From positions 1 through 50,102 of the forward strand of contig CALDEM010000011.1 in NCBI GenBank assembly GCA_937942435.1: a DNA stretch of 50,102 bases, in the 5' to 3' direction. The notes beneath the pieces were generated by a model, which made no database searches, was not told where the DNA came from, and worked only from the letters and a program-made list of their open reading frames with translations. Both the position numbers and the translations under genes were made by a program. This document shows positions 17,743 to 27,600 of the stretch, in pieces; positions within the stretch are counted from its first letter, which is position 1, and every line of letters starts with the position of its first letter. The stretch comes from an uncultured Saprospiraceae bacterium (GTDB lineage Bacteria > Bacteroidota > Bacteroidia > Chitinophagales > Saprospiraceae).

Positions 17743-18669
17743 ATGTCCCAATTAAAAATGAAGGTCGAGCAATTAGAAGAACAAAGACTTCAGTTGCAAA
17801 AGAAAAAAGACAAAGTGTCGATATGCTTAGCTATTGTAACGTTGCCGATCGTCATAGCTGGTTTGTGGGGTATGAGTAAAGGTCATGATTTTTCGTTGTT
17901 TTTAGCAGGTCTCGCAGTAGCTGGAGCATTTTGGGTTTATTATAAACAAGTCACTAAGCCATTCAAAAAACTTCTGGGCGAAGTAAAGGCTGGCTTTATC
18001 CAAGACTTTATGGACAAGATGCATCCAGATGTTATTTATGATTATCAATTTGAAGAGAAAAGAGGCTACGAGCTAGCAAAGAGGATCGACTTCGATTATT
18101 TTGGGGATTCTAATGAAGAAGATGTCTTAGAAGGTGATCTGAATGGGACAAAGTTTTACATCTCTGAATTAGAGTTAACCAAAAGGAGTAATAAGAAAAC
18201 AATTACTGTTTTCAAAGGGCTTATTGTAAATATGATAATACCGAAGAAAAATTTTCCAGAAAGCAAGATAGACACTGACAGATCTGGATTTTTAAATTTT
18301 TTCAATAGATATGAATTAGACGAAGAGTCTGATATTCATTATTCGACTTCGGACGGTGATCAGTTTGACGAACAACTGCGAGTGCTTCTTCCTTTTATAA
18401 AAAGTATACGAGGTCAGTCTGAAAGAGTAAGGGTGTATGCAGATCAAGAAGAGTTAACTGTAGTGTTGGACACTGATATGAAGTTTATGGATAACCCTAA
18501 GATTGGTATCAATAACACTTTTGATAATCCTGTTTATGCGGATAACTTATCACGAGATCTAAATACGATGCTCTATATGGTCGAAGCGCTTTCCAAGGAT
18601 CTTTCAGAATCAGAGGTAGAAGAACGCCTGAAGCTCAAGGCTTTAGAATATGCCAATCGAAAAGCTTAA
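17743..18669 (+). CDS. DUF3137 membrane protein
   Basis: The protein has 308 residues. It begins with a short charged coiled-coil segment (about 5-25), then two membrane segments (about 28-44 and 48-66), then a soluble domain. The soluble domain has the DUF3137 signature (EGDLNGTKFYISELEL, then a K-rich turn and FKGLIV). DUF3137 proteins are often encoded with LemA, but no lemA is seen here. Their function is not known. The gene lies 172 bp after the SDR and 66 bp before uxuA, and has no obvious link to either. Confidence 0.75.
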   Translation: MSQLKMKVEQLEEQRLQLQKKKDKVSICLAIVTLPIVIAGLWGMSKGHDFSLFLAGLAVAGAFWVYYKQVTKPFKKLLGEVKAGFIQDFMDKMHPDVIYDYQFEEKRGYELAKRIDFDYFGDSNEEDVLEGDLNGTKFYISELELTKRSNKKTITVFKGLIVNMIIPKKNFPESKIDTDRSGFLNFFNRYELDEESDIHYSTSDGDQFDEQLRVLLPFIKSIRGQSERVRVYADQEELTVVLDTDMKFMDNPKIGINNTFDNPVYADNLSRDLNTMLYMVEALSKDLSESEVEERLKLKALEYANRKA

Positions 18670-18737
18670 AGTAAGTCCACATCTATCCCAAGGTTGTTTC
18701 GCGAAGTGTTACATTTAGTCCAGCATAGTATGTTGTG

Positions 18738-19916
18738 ATGAAGAGTTTAGAACAGACATGGAGATGGTACGGCCCCGAGGACCCGGTAAGTCTGGCTGAT
18801 ATACGACAGGCTGGTGCTACAGGTATCGTCAGTGCCCTGCATCACATCCCTAATGGAGAAGTATGGCCTATATCAGACATTCAAAAGAGAAAAGAAGTTA
18901 TAGAGGCGGCCGGTTTAAGTTGGTCAGTTGTAGAGAGCGTTCCTATCCATGAAGATATCAAGCGTCAGTCAGGAGATTATATACAATACATAGATAACTA
19001 CAAGCAGACGATCCGTCATCTAGGTGTCTGCGGTATCCACGTCGTCACTTACAACTTCATGCCTGTTGTCGATTGGACGCGTACAGATCTTGAGTATAAG
19101 ATGTCAGATGGATCGACAGCGCTAAGGTTTGAGCAGGCTGCATTTGTGGCTTTTGAGTTGTTTATACTGGAGCATAGTGGTGGAGAAGAGAAGTATACTG
19201 CAGAAGAAGTGGCATCGGCGAAAGCGCGATATAAGTCGATGGATGAGTCGGAGAGATCACAGCTTACGCGAAATATTATAGCCGGCCTACCAGGAGGTAC
19301 AACTGAAGGACAAGCCGACTTGGCTAACTTTCGATCTGTCTTGCAATCGTATGATGAGATTGGTATGTCGGATCTGAAAGCGCATCTATTTCATTTTATA
19401 AAAGAAGTTATACCTGTAGCTGAAGCATCTGGGGTCATGATGGCCATACATCCTGATGATCCACCGTTCCCATTATTTGGATTGCCACGGGTAGTTAGTA
19501 CACAGCATGATGCAATGGAGATTATAAATGCAGTAGACTCACCTAATAACGGTTTGTGCTTTTGCACTGGATCGTATGGTGTAAGAGCGGACAATGATCT
19601 GCCCAAGATGATAGAAGCACTTGGGCATCGGATCAACTTTATACATCTAAGGGCGACTAGTAGAGATGAGCAAGGCAACTTTCATGAAGCAGATCACTTA
19701 GGTGGAGATGTAGATATGTATGCTGTGATGAAGGAGCTGGTGAAAGTGCAGCAGCATCTTAAGCGATCGATACCGATGAGACCAGATCATGGACACAAGA
19801 TGTTGGATGATCTCACTAAAGATACCAATCCTGGCTACTCGGCAATAGGTAGATTGAGAGGGTTGGCAGAGTTAAGGGGATTAGAATTAGGGATCAAGAG
19901 AAGTATGCCAGAATGA
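18738..19916 (+). CDS. uxuA: Mannonate dehydratase
   Basis: The protein has 392 residues from the ATG at 18738; an in-frame GTG lies one codon upstream. It opens with [30 protein letters not shown], standard for UxuA, and contains the metal-site blocks [23 protein letters not shown] and MRPDHGH. It dehydrates D-mannonate to 2-keto-3-deoxygluconate in hexuronate breakdown. Together with uxaC downstream it gives two of the three steps from glucuronate; the mannonate oxidoreductase (uxuB) and the transporter are not in the window. Cobalt, manganese or iron would be bound by the His and Cys residues. Confidence 0.95.
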   Translation: MKSLEQTWRWYGPEDPVSLADIRQAGATGIVSALHHIPNGEVWPISDIQKRKEVIEAAGLSWSVVESVPIHEDIKRQSGDYIQYIDNYKQTIRHLGVCGIHVVTYNFMPVVDWTRTDLEYKMSDGSTALRFEQAAFVAFELFILEHSGGEEKYTAEEVASAKARYKSMDESERSQLTRNIIAGLPGGTTEGQADLANFRSVLQSYDEIGMSDLKAHLFHFIKEVIPVAEASGVMMAIHPDDPPFPLFGLPRVVSTQHDAMEIINAVDSPNNGLCFCTGSYGVRADNDLPKMIEALGHRINFIHLRATSRDEQGNFHEADHLGGDVDMYAVMKELVKVQQHLKRSIPMRPDHGHKMLDDLTKDTNPGYSAIGRLRGLAELRGLELGIKRSMPE

Positions 19917-19981
19917 AAAAGAATGGGAATATAGCCTTCATTTTTCAAATTGTAGAATAATGTATTCTGATTGTAAAATTG

Positions 19982-20758
19982 ATGATAAAAGATAGTATGG
20001 AGCGGCACATTGATGTAAAGGGCGGATATAACATCCGAGACATAGGAGGGTATAAGACGAGTGATGGGGGTACTATAAAGTGGAGAAAGCTGTATCGCGC
20101 AGGACTACTGAGTAGGATCGATATGTCAGAGCCTGAAAAGATGAAGGCTTTGCAACTACGATCCATGTGTGACTTTAGAACACTGGCAGAGCAAGAGGCA
20201 TCACCTGATCGTTGGTATCAATTAGAAAAAATGAGGCGATATTCTTTTCCGATAGGTGAAGGTCGAGTGGACAAATTAGAACAAATGAAGACTAGTGATT
20301 TGATGCCAGGCGAAGGGCATCATCTCTATAGAGCCAACCGTAGTTATGTCACGAAGGAGGCACAGCAATACCGAGACTTCTTTAAGATGGTTTTAGATGA
20401 AGATAACTATCCTATACTCTATCATTGTACAGCAGGTAAGGATAGGACTGGTTTTGCTACTTTTCTTTTACTGACAGCGCTTGGCGTAGATAGAGAGACG
20501 ATCATTGAGGATTACCTTTTGACTAACGTTTACTTAAAGGATTTTGTAGAAACTGTAGTCGGCAGCATCGCTGAAAACTTAGGAATTGAAGAGCAATTAG
20601 TAAGAACTATATTTTTAGCAAAAAGAGAATATCTATCAGGTGCGTTGAAGCCCATAGAAGAACGATATGGTACCGTAGAACTCTATCTTGAAAAAGAGCT
20701 CTATGTTGGGCCGTCTGAAATCTCAAAACTAAAAGAACTTTTAGTCGATTATGATTGA
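19982..20758 (+). CDS. Tyrosine/serine protein phosphatase family (CX5R)
   Basis: The protein has 258 residues from the ATG at 19982; a TTG precedes it. The N-terminal GGYNIRDIGGYKTSDGGTIKWRKLYRAG is the typical start of this bacterial family. The P-loop HC149-T-A-G-K-D-R155-T-G is the CX5R phosphatase site, with Lys in the position that favours phosphoinositides or phosphosugars in some homologs. It lies between uxuA and uxaC. It may remove phosphate from a protein or from a small sugar phosphate; the sequence does not decide which. It is probably cytoplasmic, as no signal peptide is seen. Confidence 0.85.
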   Translation: MIKDSMERHIDVKGGYNIRDIGGYKTSDGGTIKWRKLYRAGLLSRIDMSEPEKMKALQLRSMCDFRTLAEQEASPDRWYQLEKMRRYSFPIGEGRVDKLEQMKTSDLMPGEGHHLYRANRSYVTKEAQQYRDFFKMVLDEDNYPILYHCTAGKDRTGFATFLLLTALGVDRETIIEDYLLTNVYLKDFVETVVGSIAENLGIEEQLVRTIFLAKREYLSGALKPIEERYGTVELYLEKELYVGPSEISKLKELLVDYD

Positions 20759-20852
20759 TAATCGCTTCACGTTGTTGTTTTGCAAAAGGCAATTTTACCC
20801 AGTTATCGTCATAATATGTTTGTAATCTCGCATAGGTATTAATTGATATTTT

Positions 20853-22262
20853 ATGAAGGCATTTTTGAACCAACATTTTCTACTTGAGACCAAGTCAGCC
20901 GAGCGACTCTATCATGATTACGCAGCAGAGATGCCAATCATAGACTATCACAACCATCTGTCACCTGAGCAGCTGGCGACTAATAAAATATTTGATAATA
21001 TAACAGAAGCTTGGTTAGATGGAGATCACTATAAGTGGCGAGCCATGAGGGCCAATGGAGTTGATGAACGATACATCACTGGTGATGCTGCAGATAAGGA
21101 CAAGTTTATAAAGTGGGCAGAGACAGTCCCATATGCTATGCGCAATCCATTGTATCACTGGACGCATCTGGAGCTACAGCGATATTTTAATATCACCGAT
21201 CGGTTAGATAGTAGTTCAGCAGAAAGCATATATGAAAAGTCTTCTGGGTTATTACAACAATCGGACTATGCTACGCAAGGGCTATTAAAAAGGATGAAAG
21301 TAGAAGTCGTCTGTACAACTGATGATCCTGCCGATAGCTTAGAGCACCATGTTGCTTTTGACGAGACAACAGCAGGCTTTAAGATGTTGCCCAGTTTTAG
21401 ACCAGACAAATATTTACAAATAGAAAGCAGTGATTTTCTAACTTCTATTAAACGATTAGTAAAAGTGACCGGTCGGTCGATTGTAAACATACACGACTTG
21501 GTCCAAGCACTACAAGATAGGATTGACTTTTTTCATAGCCTTGGAGGTCGAGTGGCAGATCATGGTTTGAGTTATATCTATGCGATCGATTTTACAGATG
21601 ATCAGGCAAGTGAGATATTTACGAAAGTGATAGATGGTAAGACCGTATATCAAGGGGAGCATCTGATCTTCAAGTCAGCTATGCTTTATTATCTGGCGAG
21701 GATGTATGATGCTAAAGGATGGACGATGCAGTTTCATCTGGGGGCACTGCGCAATAATAACCAGCGCCTGATGAATCATGTCGGTGCTGACGTGGGCTGT
21801 GATTCTATAGGTGACTTCTCTCAAGCAGAAGGGATGTCTCGATTTTTTAATCGTCTTGATCTTGAAGGTAAGTTGGCTAAGACCATTATTTATAATCTCA
21901 ATCCTCGTGACAATGCAGTCTTCGCAACGATGGTGGGTAATTATAATGATGGTAGTATCGCAGCTAAAGTACAATGGGGTGCAAGCTGGTGGTTTTTAGA
22001 TCAAAAGGACGGTATAGCAGATCAACTCAATGTGCTTTCTAATATGGGCTTGCTCAGTCGATTTGTTGGGATGCTGACCGACAGCAGAAGTTTTCTTTCA
22101 TTTCCAAGGCATGAGTACTTTAGAAGGATCTTGTGCAATCTCATAGGTGCCGATATTGAAAAAGGAGAGCTGCCTAATGACATCCCTTGGTTGGGGCAGA
22201 TGGTCCAAGACATTTGCTATAATAATGCGAAGGAATATTTTGGGTTTGATCAACCTGTATAG
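20853..22262 (+). CDS. uxaC: Glucuronate/galacturonate isomerase
   Basis: The protein has 469 residues, the usual UxaC length. The metal-binding start MPIIDYHNHLSPEQLA carries H33 and H35 of the amidohydrolase-like barrel. QFHLGALRNNNQR, GGSWWFLDQKDG-like (here GASWWFLDQKDG) and MLTDSRSFLSFPRHEYFRR are family blocks. It isomerises D-glucuronate to D-fructuronate and D-galacturonate to D-tagaturonate, the first step of hexuronate use. With uxuA two genes upstream it indicates use of uronic acids, for example from algal or plant polysaccharides. Confidence 0.95.
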   Translation: MKAFLNQHFLLETKSAERLYHDYAAEMPIIDYHNHLSPEQLATNKIFDNITEAWLDGDHYKWRAMRANGVDERYITGDAADKDKFIKWAETVPYAMRNPLYHWTHLELQRYFNITDRLDSSSAESIYEKSSGLLQQSDYATQGLLKRMKVEVVCTTDDPADSLEHHVAFDETTAGFKMLPSFRPDKYLQIESSDFLTSIKRLVKVTGRSIVNIHDLVQALQDRIDFFHSLGGRVADHGLSYIYAIDFTDDQASEIFTKVIDGKTVYQGEHLIFKSAMLYYLARMYDAKGWTMQFHLGALRNNNQRLMNHVGADVGCDSIGDFSQAEGMSRFFNRLDLEGKLAKTIIYNLNPRDNAVFATMVGNYNDGSIAAKVQWGASWWFLDQKDGIADQLNVLSNMGLLSRFVGMLTDSRSFLSFPRHEYFRRILCNLIGADIEKGELPNDIPWLGQMVQDICYNNAKEYFGFDQPV

Positions 22263-22362
22263 CACTTGCTTGGGTCACTCCTTAATGAGCAACTTATATT
22301 CATGTGACATGGCTATCACTAATCCAGTCGATGGCCTTGTAGGATTGCCATGATTTTGCTAT

Positions 22363-22788
22363 ATGTTTGCTACGGAAGAAAAAGAAAGTATGTCTGTCAG
22401 GATCAACCCCATCAAAAACTTACCATTGCATATATCTTTAGGCGTCCAAGATATCAAGTCAGAAGACGGCCGTGGGACACTTGTAGCTATGGCTCATCAA
22501 GGGTCACTTAATCCTGCTGGGCTCTACCATGGTGGCATCATTTACATGTTGTGTGACGTCTGTGCTTATAGCGGTTTGTTAAGTGCGCTCAGTGATGAAG
22601 AAGATGCGGTGACCCATGATATCCATGTATCAGTACTTCGACCAGTCAAGGCAGAGAGTGAGGTAATGTATCAGTCGTCCATAGTCAAGCGAGGTAGAAC
22701 GCTATGCTTTATAGATGTCGAGGCGTCTTCTAATGGAAAACTTATAGCAACAGCTCGTGTTACAAAGAGTATAATAAAAGTCCAGTAA
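22363..22788 (+). CDS. Hotdog-fold thioesterase (PaaI-like)
   Basis: The protein has 141 residues. GSLNPAGLYHGGIIYMLCDVCAYSGL is the hotdog helix region with the HGG motif of PaaI-type acyl-CoA thioesterases, and the aspartate in the helix is at the catalytic position. THDIHVSVLRPVKAES and TLCFIDVEAS match the following strands. It would hydrolyse a short- or medium-chain or aromatic acyl-CoA. The start could also be the second Met at 22390. A degenerate copy of its 3' end lies about 1.7 kb downstream, beyond the ATPase gene. Confidence 0.8.
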   Translation: MFATEEKESMSVRINPIKNLPLHISLGVQDIKSEDGRGTLVAMAHQGSLNPAGLYHGGIIYMLCDVCAYSGLLSALSDEEDAVTHDIHVSVLRPVKAESEVMYQSSIVKRGRTLCFIDVEASSNGKLIATARVTKSIIKVQ

Positions 22789-22851
22789 GAGGTGTCATCG
22801 GCTTCATATGCTCCGAGTCCAATAAAGTGCATATCATACTAGGGGATCATC

Positions 22852-24228
22852 CTAACCAACCTCATTAATAAACCACTCCAAATAATCGTCCAGCTTAAAG
22901 CCTAAAAAGTAAGGGAGATTTAATAAATGATAAACTTTGCCTTGCCTTGATTTCAACTTATCTATTTTGAGCTCGCCGGCATATAACCGGACGGCATAAT
23001 CATGATCGCATCGATCCATATACTCATGTAAGGATCGAAGACGGCCAGTAGCCCCTGATTTTATCTCAATGGGCACGAGATACTGACGATATTGATAGAC
23101 TATATCAACTTCTGCGGATCTGTCTGATTCTTCTCTTATCCAAAAACCTGTTTTCTTGACCGTCCTCTTTGACAAGGCCTTTAGTTCTTGATTGACAACC
23201 TGCTCGATCAGTTTTCCTCTTGTACTCTGATGTAGATCACCGATAGTTAATAGTTCTGGTTGAATACCGAGTCTATTATTTATTAAGCCAACATCTAAAA
23301 ATAGTAATCTAGGCTTCTTGCGCAGATTAGGATAAATAGGTGGCGCTGTATGAGACGTCGGATAGACTAATTCGATTAGGCGTGCTTTTTCTAAGGCAGA
23401 CATCGCTTCTTTTACCTCTCTATTGCGATAGGATGAACCGGCGAAGTTGCTCATGCTTATTCTATTATCAACTTCCAGGTGTAGGTTATTGATAATGTGC
23501 CTAAGTATATTTCGCTGCAACTCGGATTTCGCATACTTTTCTACATCTTCGATGTAGGCATTCATGATACCATCATAAATCTTAAGCACATGAATTAAAC
23601 TTCCAGAATTGATATACTCCTTGACTACCTCAGGCATTCCACCTATCATGGCATATTCATGGAATCGCTGCAGGATAATTGAATTTAGATGCGTGGGATA
23701 GGGAATGATATTAAGTGAATCCAGAGCTTTGGGATTGACAGCATTAAGATACTCTTGAAATGTCACAGGGAACATCTCCAAGAACGCCACTCTTCCTACA
23801 GGAATGCGTTTAGCTGCTCTGATGCCAAACTCTAGTAAAGAACCAGTGACAATGACATGTATGTAGTTGTGCTCCTCATAAAAATATCGCAGCATCTCAA
23901 TCACCTTAGGAAGGGCCTGAACCTCATCTATGAAGAATAAGGTCTTTACATTTCGAGGGTGCTCGATACCTCGTGCTATAGATACCTGCTCTATGAAGCT
24001 ATCCAAGGTTTCTATAGACCCAAACAAGTCTAAGTCTTGTTTTAGCTCCAGATTAAAATAGAGATATTGATCGTAAGATTTACCAAATTCATTGATAATA
24101 GTAGTCTTCCCAACCTGACGTGCACCACGAAGGATCATTGGTTTCCTTACCTCGGATGTCTTCCAAGCTCTCAATTGTTCTGTTATATACCTGAAAATCA
24201 AGGTCATATATAGATTTTGCTTCTCCAA
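22852..24228 (-). CDS. AAA ATPase with DUF4143 nuclease-like domain
   Basis: The protein has 458 residues from the first Met; M8 (24207) fits the usual family start better. Walker A is GARQVGKTT, Walker B is TLFFIDEVQ, and VTGSLLEF is sensor-like. The C-terminal DUF4143 domain contains AEVDIVYQ and then VPIEIKSG, a PD-(D/E)XK-type pair. These lone ATPases are abundant in Bacteroidota and archaea; their function is not settled. It is oriented opposite to its neighbours. Four iterons lie immediately upstream and it is flanked by a partial duplication of the thioesterase gene, so it was probably acquired as a unit. Confidence 0.88.
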   Translation of the reverse strand: MEKQNLYMTLIFRYITEQLRAWKTSEVRKPMILRGARQVGKTTIINEFGKSYDQYLYFNLELKQDLDLFGSIETLDSFIEQVSIARGIEHPRNVKTLFFIDEVQALPKVIEMLRYFYEEHNYIHVIVTGSLLEFGIRAAKRIPVGRVAFLEMFPVTFQEYLNAVNPKALDSLNIIPYPTHLNSIILQRFHEYAMIGGMPEVVKEYINSGSLIHVLKIYDGIMNAYIEDVEKYAKSELQRNILRHIINNLHLEVDNRISMSNFAGSSYRNREVKEAMSALEKARLIELVYPTSHTAPPIYPNLRKKPRLLFLDVGLINNRLGIQPELLTIGDLHQSTRGKLIEQVVNQELKALSKRTVKKTGFWIREESDRSAEVDIVYQYRQYLVPIEIKSGATGRLRSLHEYMDRCDHDYAVRLYAGELKIDKLKSRQGKVYHLLNLPYFLGFKLDDYLEWFINEVG

Positions 24229-24244
24229 AATAACATCAATGCTC

Positions 24245-24360
24245 TATAATGGTACCATATTTATAGCATATATGTTCAATTATGGTGCCTAATGTTCAAC
24301 GAATTGTTCAATTATGGTATCAATTATTGATCTAATTTGTTCTAAAATGGTACCAATTGA
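24245..24360. repeat. Four iterons with ATGGTACC core, 32-33 bp apart
   Basis: Cores are ATGGTACC (24249), ATGGTGCC (24282), ATGGTATC (24314) and ATGGTACC (24347), with start-to-start spacing 33, 32 and 33 bp, about three helical turns. The middle two copies are preceded by the same TGTTCAATT and the fourth by the variant TGTTCTAAA; the third and fourth copies are followed by a similar AATT-rich tail. The array begins about 20 bp before the ATPase start, where an operator would be. Confidence 0.75.
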
Positions 24361-24439
24361 TAGTTTCATTGATATATACTGTCTACATCTTAGTTGGCTT
24401 CATACTATAATCGAAAATGGTGCGGGGATCAATCGCTCC

Positions 24440-24539
24440 GCTATGGTTAGGGAGGGAGGTCTTCTGTTCTATAGATGTGGAAGCCATATCTAATGGAAAA
24501 CTTATAGAGACAACTCGCGTTACTAAAAGCATAATATAA
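24440..24539 (+). pseudogene. Duplicated 3' end of the hotdog thioesterase
   Basis: From about 24440 the sequence aligns to the thioesterase 3' end at about 22690-22785, with an indel of one or two bases near the start. The open part (24462-24539) reads DVEAISNGKLIETTRVTKSII and then stops. The intact gene reads DVEASSNGKLIATARVTKSII in the same place. Similarity continues 15-20 bp past the stop codon (ggtgtca in both). This is a remnant of a second copy; it has no start and no catalytic helix. Confidence 0.8.
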
Positions 24540-24632
24540 GTACAATAAAAGGTGTCAGTCGTTTCTATCAAAGCGTGCTTATCTTGGCTTGTGTTTAGAT
24601 TATAGATATTTTACATATGAGACTATCGATCA

Positions 24633-27600
24633 ATGATTAGCATACATATCAACCACCTAATTTTAGTTGGCATCATTTTGCTCTTTGGGGCTTGTGGTAC
24701 CCTAAAGAGCCCATACTATAGTGATGAGGTCATTGACTGGCAGAAGAAAAGTGAAGAGATTTCTAATGAGCACATCCACTCTTTGTATCTAATCGGAGAT
24801 GGAGGAGAGCTGGATGACACTATTCAAAATAGAAACTTCGTACTTGACGCTACCGCTGCATTATTAAAAAAAGAAACTGTCGAAACGAGCCTAGTGCTAC
24901 TGGGTGACAATGTATATCCACATGGTCTACCTAAAAAGGATCATCCTTATCGCGATATGGCAGAGCGGATACTTGAGGTACAGTTGGACCTGTCTAAGCT
25001 ACATGATGGTAAGACTTACTTCATACCTGGCAATCACGACTGGAATAAGCATAAGAAAGGTGGACGTAAGGCAATATTAAGACAAGAGGATTATGTCAAG
25101 TCGTATGACAAAGACAGCAAGAAAATCAAATTTTACCCCAAGAATGCATGTGGTGATCCAGAAGTTGTAAAGATCAACAAGGATCTTGTCTATGTCTTTT
25201 TAGATACGCAATGGTGGCTTCAAGATTGGAGTCGGGAGAAAAAGATGAACCGTAAGTGTGATATCAAGTCAAGAGGCGATCTGCTTAAGAGATTAGAAGA
25301 GATATTTATAGATTATAAAAATGATGAGATCATCGTGCTCCTTCATCATCCGATAAAAAGTAATGGAAAGCATGGAGGTAAGTTTAGTCTAAAGCATCAT
25401 CTGTTTCCTCTTACAGAAGTAAAGCATAATCTATGGATCCCGCTACCCATCATAGGGTCAGCATATCCCATCTATAGAAACGTCACAGGGTCTACACAGG
25501 ATATCACAAGTGCTCACAATCAAGATCTGATGCAAGGTATGGACGCTATAGCTAGGCGTCTTCGGGTCAATGTAACATTTGCTTCAGGGCATGATCATGG
25601 CATGCAGTATTTTGATAACGATCGAGTCAAATACATAGTAAGTGGAGGAGGAAGCCGAAGGGATTACACCCAGCAGGGTAGAGATGCTGTTTATGCGAGA
25701 GATGCACGTGGGTTTGCAAAAATTGACTTTTATGAGAATAATGAATCGTGGCTTTCTATATATACCGTAGAAGGCTTTGGTCATGATCCAATATTAGAAC
25801 TTAAAACTCAATTACGCCCACCCAGAGAAGGAACTGTAGAAGAAGAAGTAAAGTATCCTGCGATTACAAAATCAGAAATGATGGTCGCTGCCAATGATCA
25901 ACTTGGAGCAGGTGCTTTCAAGCGATTGTTTCTCGGAGGCCAGTACCGCGATATATGGACCACTCCAGTCAAAGCAGAAGTCATTGATTTAGAAACAAAG
26001 CTGGGTGGACTCACACCAATTAAAAAAGGAGGCGGCTTAGCGTCTAACTCCTTGCGATTGCAAAAAAAAAATGGACAACAGTATATCCTAAGATCTATAA
26101 AGAAGGATTACACAAAGTTGGTCCCTCAGGGATTTGAAAACTTAAAACTTATAGATATTCTGGCTGATCAGAATAGTGCGAGTCATCCATATAACGCATT
26201 AGTGATACCTCAACTCTCCAAGGCAGCAGGAGTGTACTATACAGATCCAAAGTTGATTTACTTAAAGCACCAAAGAGGACTTGGTAATTATAACAGCCAG
26301 TTTCCAGAAGAGTTATATCTTTTAGAAGAGCGGCCCAGTGGAGATTGGAGTGATGCTGAGCAATTTGGAAATGCCGATGAGATCATAGGCTATGCAGACT
26401 TGTTAGATATCTTGAGAGAGAAGAAGAATCACTTTATAGATCAAGAGTGGGTGTTGAAGTCTCGGATATTTGATTTGTTTATCCACGATTGGGATCGTCA
26501 TGATGATCAGTGGAGATGGGCAAAGTTTGATCAAGATGGAAGGAACATCTATAGACCTATACCTAGAGACAGAGATCAAGCTTTTTATAAGTTTAAAGGA
26601 TTGGTGCCCTGGTACATCTCGTCCTTTGTACTGAGGAAGTTTAAGACGATGAAGGCAGATGTCAATGATGTAAAGAATCTCTCTTTTAATGCTCGGCATT
26701 TTGATAGATACTTTCTCAATGAGTTAGAATGGTCAGACTGGAAGCGTGTGATTCAGCAGATACAGCAAGACCTTACAGATGAAAAAATAATAGAAGCGAT
26801 CAGTCACTTTCCAGAAGAGATCAAAGGCATCGATGATGTAGAGGAGCTCTCTGATGTTTTAATATCAAGAAGAGAAAACCTGATAAGCATCGGAAGAAAG
26901 TTGTATGATTTTCTTTCTAAAGAAGTTGAAGTGACAGGCTCTGATAATAAAGACAACTTTGAGATCACTCAGCATGCAGATGGAAGCATGACAGTGTCTT
27001 ACACTATCGATAGAAAAAAAGATAAGGATCTAAAAAAGTATAAAAGAACATTCTATCCAAATGAGACTAATGAAGTGAGGATCTATGGATTGAGAGGCAA
27101 GGATGACTTTAAAATCGAAGGAATGGCTAACAACGCCATACGTCTTAGAATCATCGGCGGTGAAGATGACGATGAGATCAAAAACAAGGTTAATGGCAGA
27201 AAAGTATACGCGTACGATGATCCAAAAGGAATGAAGTGGAAAGGTGATGATATTATGGATAGACGATCTGATGAGTTAGAGGTAAATGAGTATGATCGTA
27301 GTGGCTTTGTCTACAATAGTAATGTGCCGGGTTTACAGTTTGGAAGTTCAGTTGATGATGGTTTATGGGTGGGTGGATCTTTACAATGGATCAGCCGTGG
27401 TTGGAGAAAGGTACCTTATAAGTCTAAGCAGGGTATAAGGTTTAGCATAGCACCGGGAAGTCAAGATGCTGTACAATTAGACTACGAAGGACATTTTCCT
27501 GATGCTTTGGGAAAGTTAGATCTTGCACCAGTTGTAGATGTTCAATTTCCACATTATGAGAATTACTTCGGATTAGGTAGCGATTCAGAAAACCCATTGA

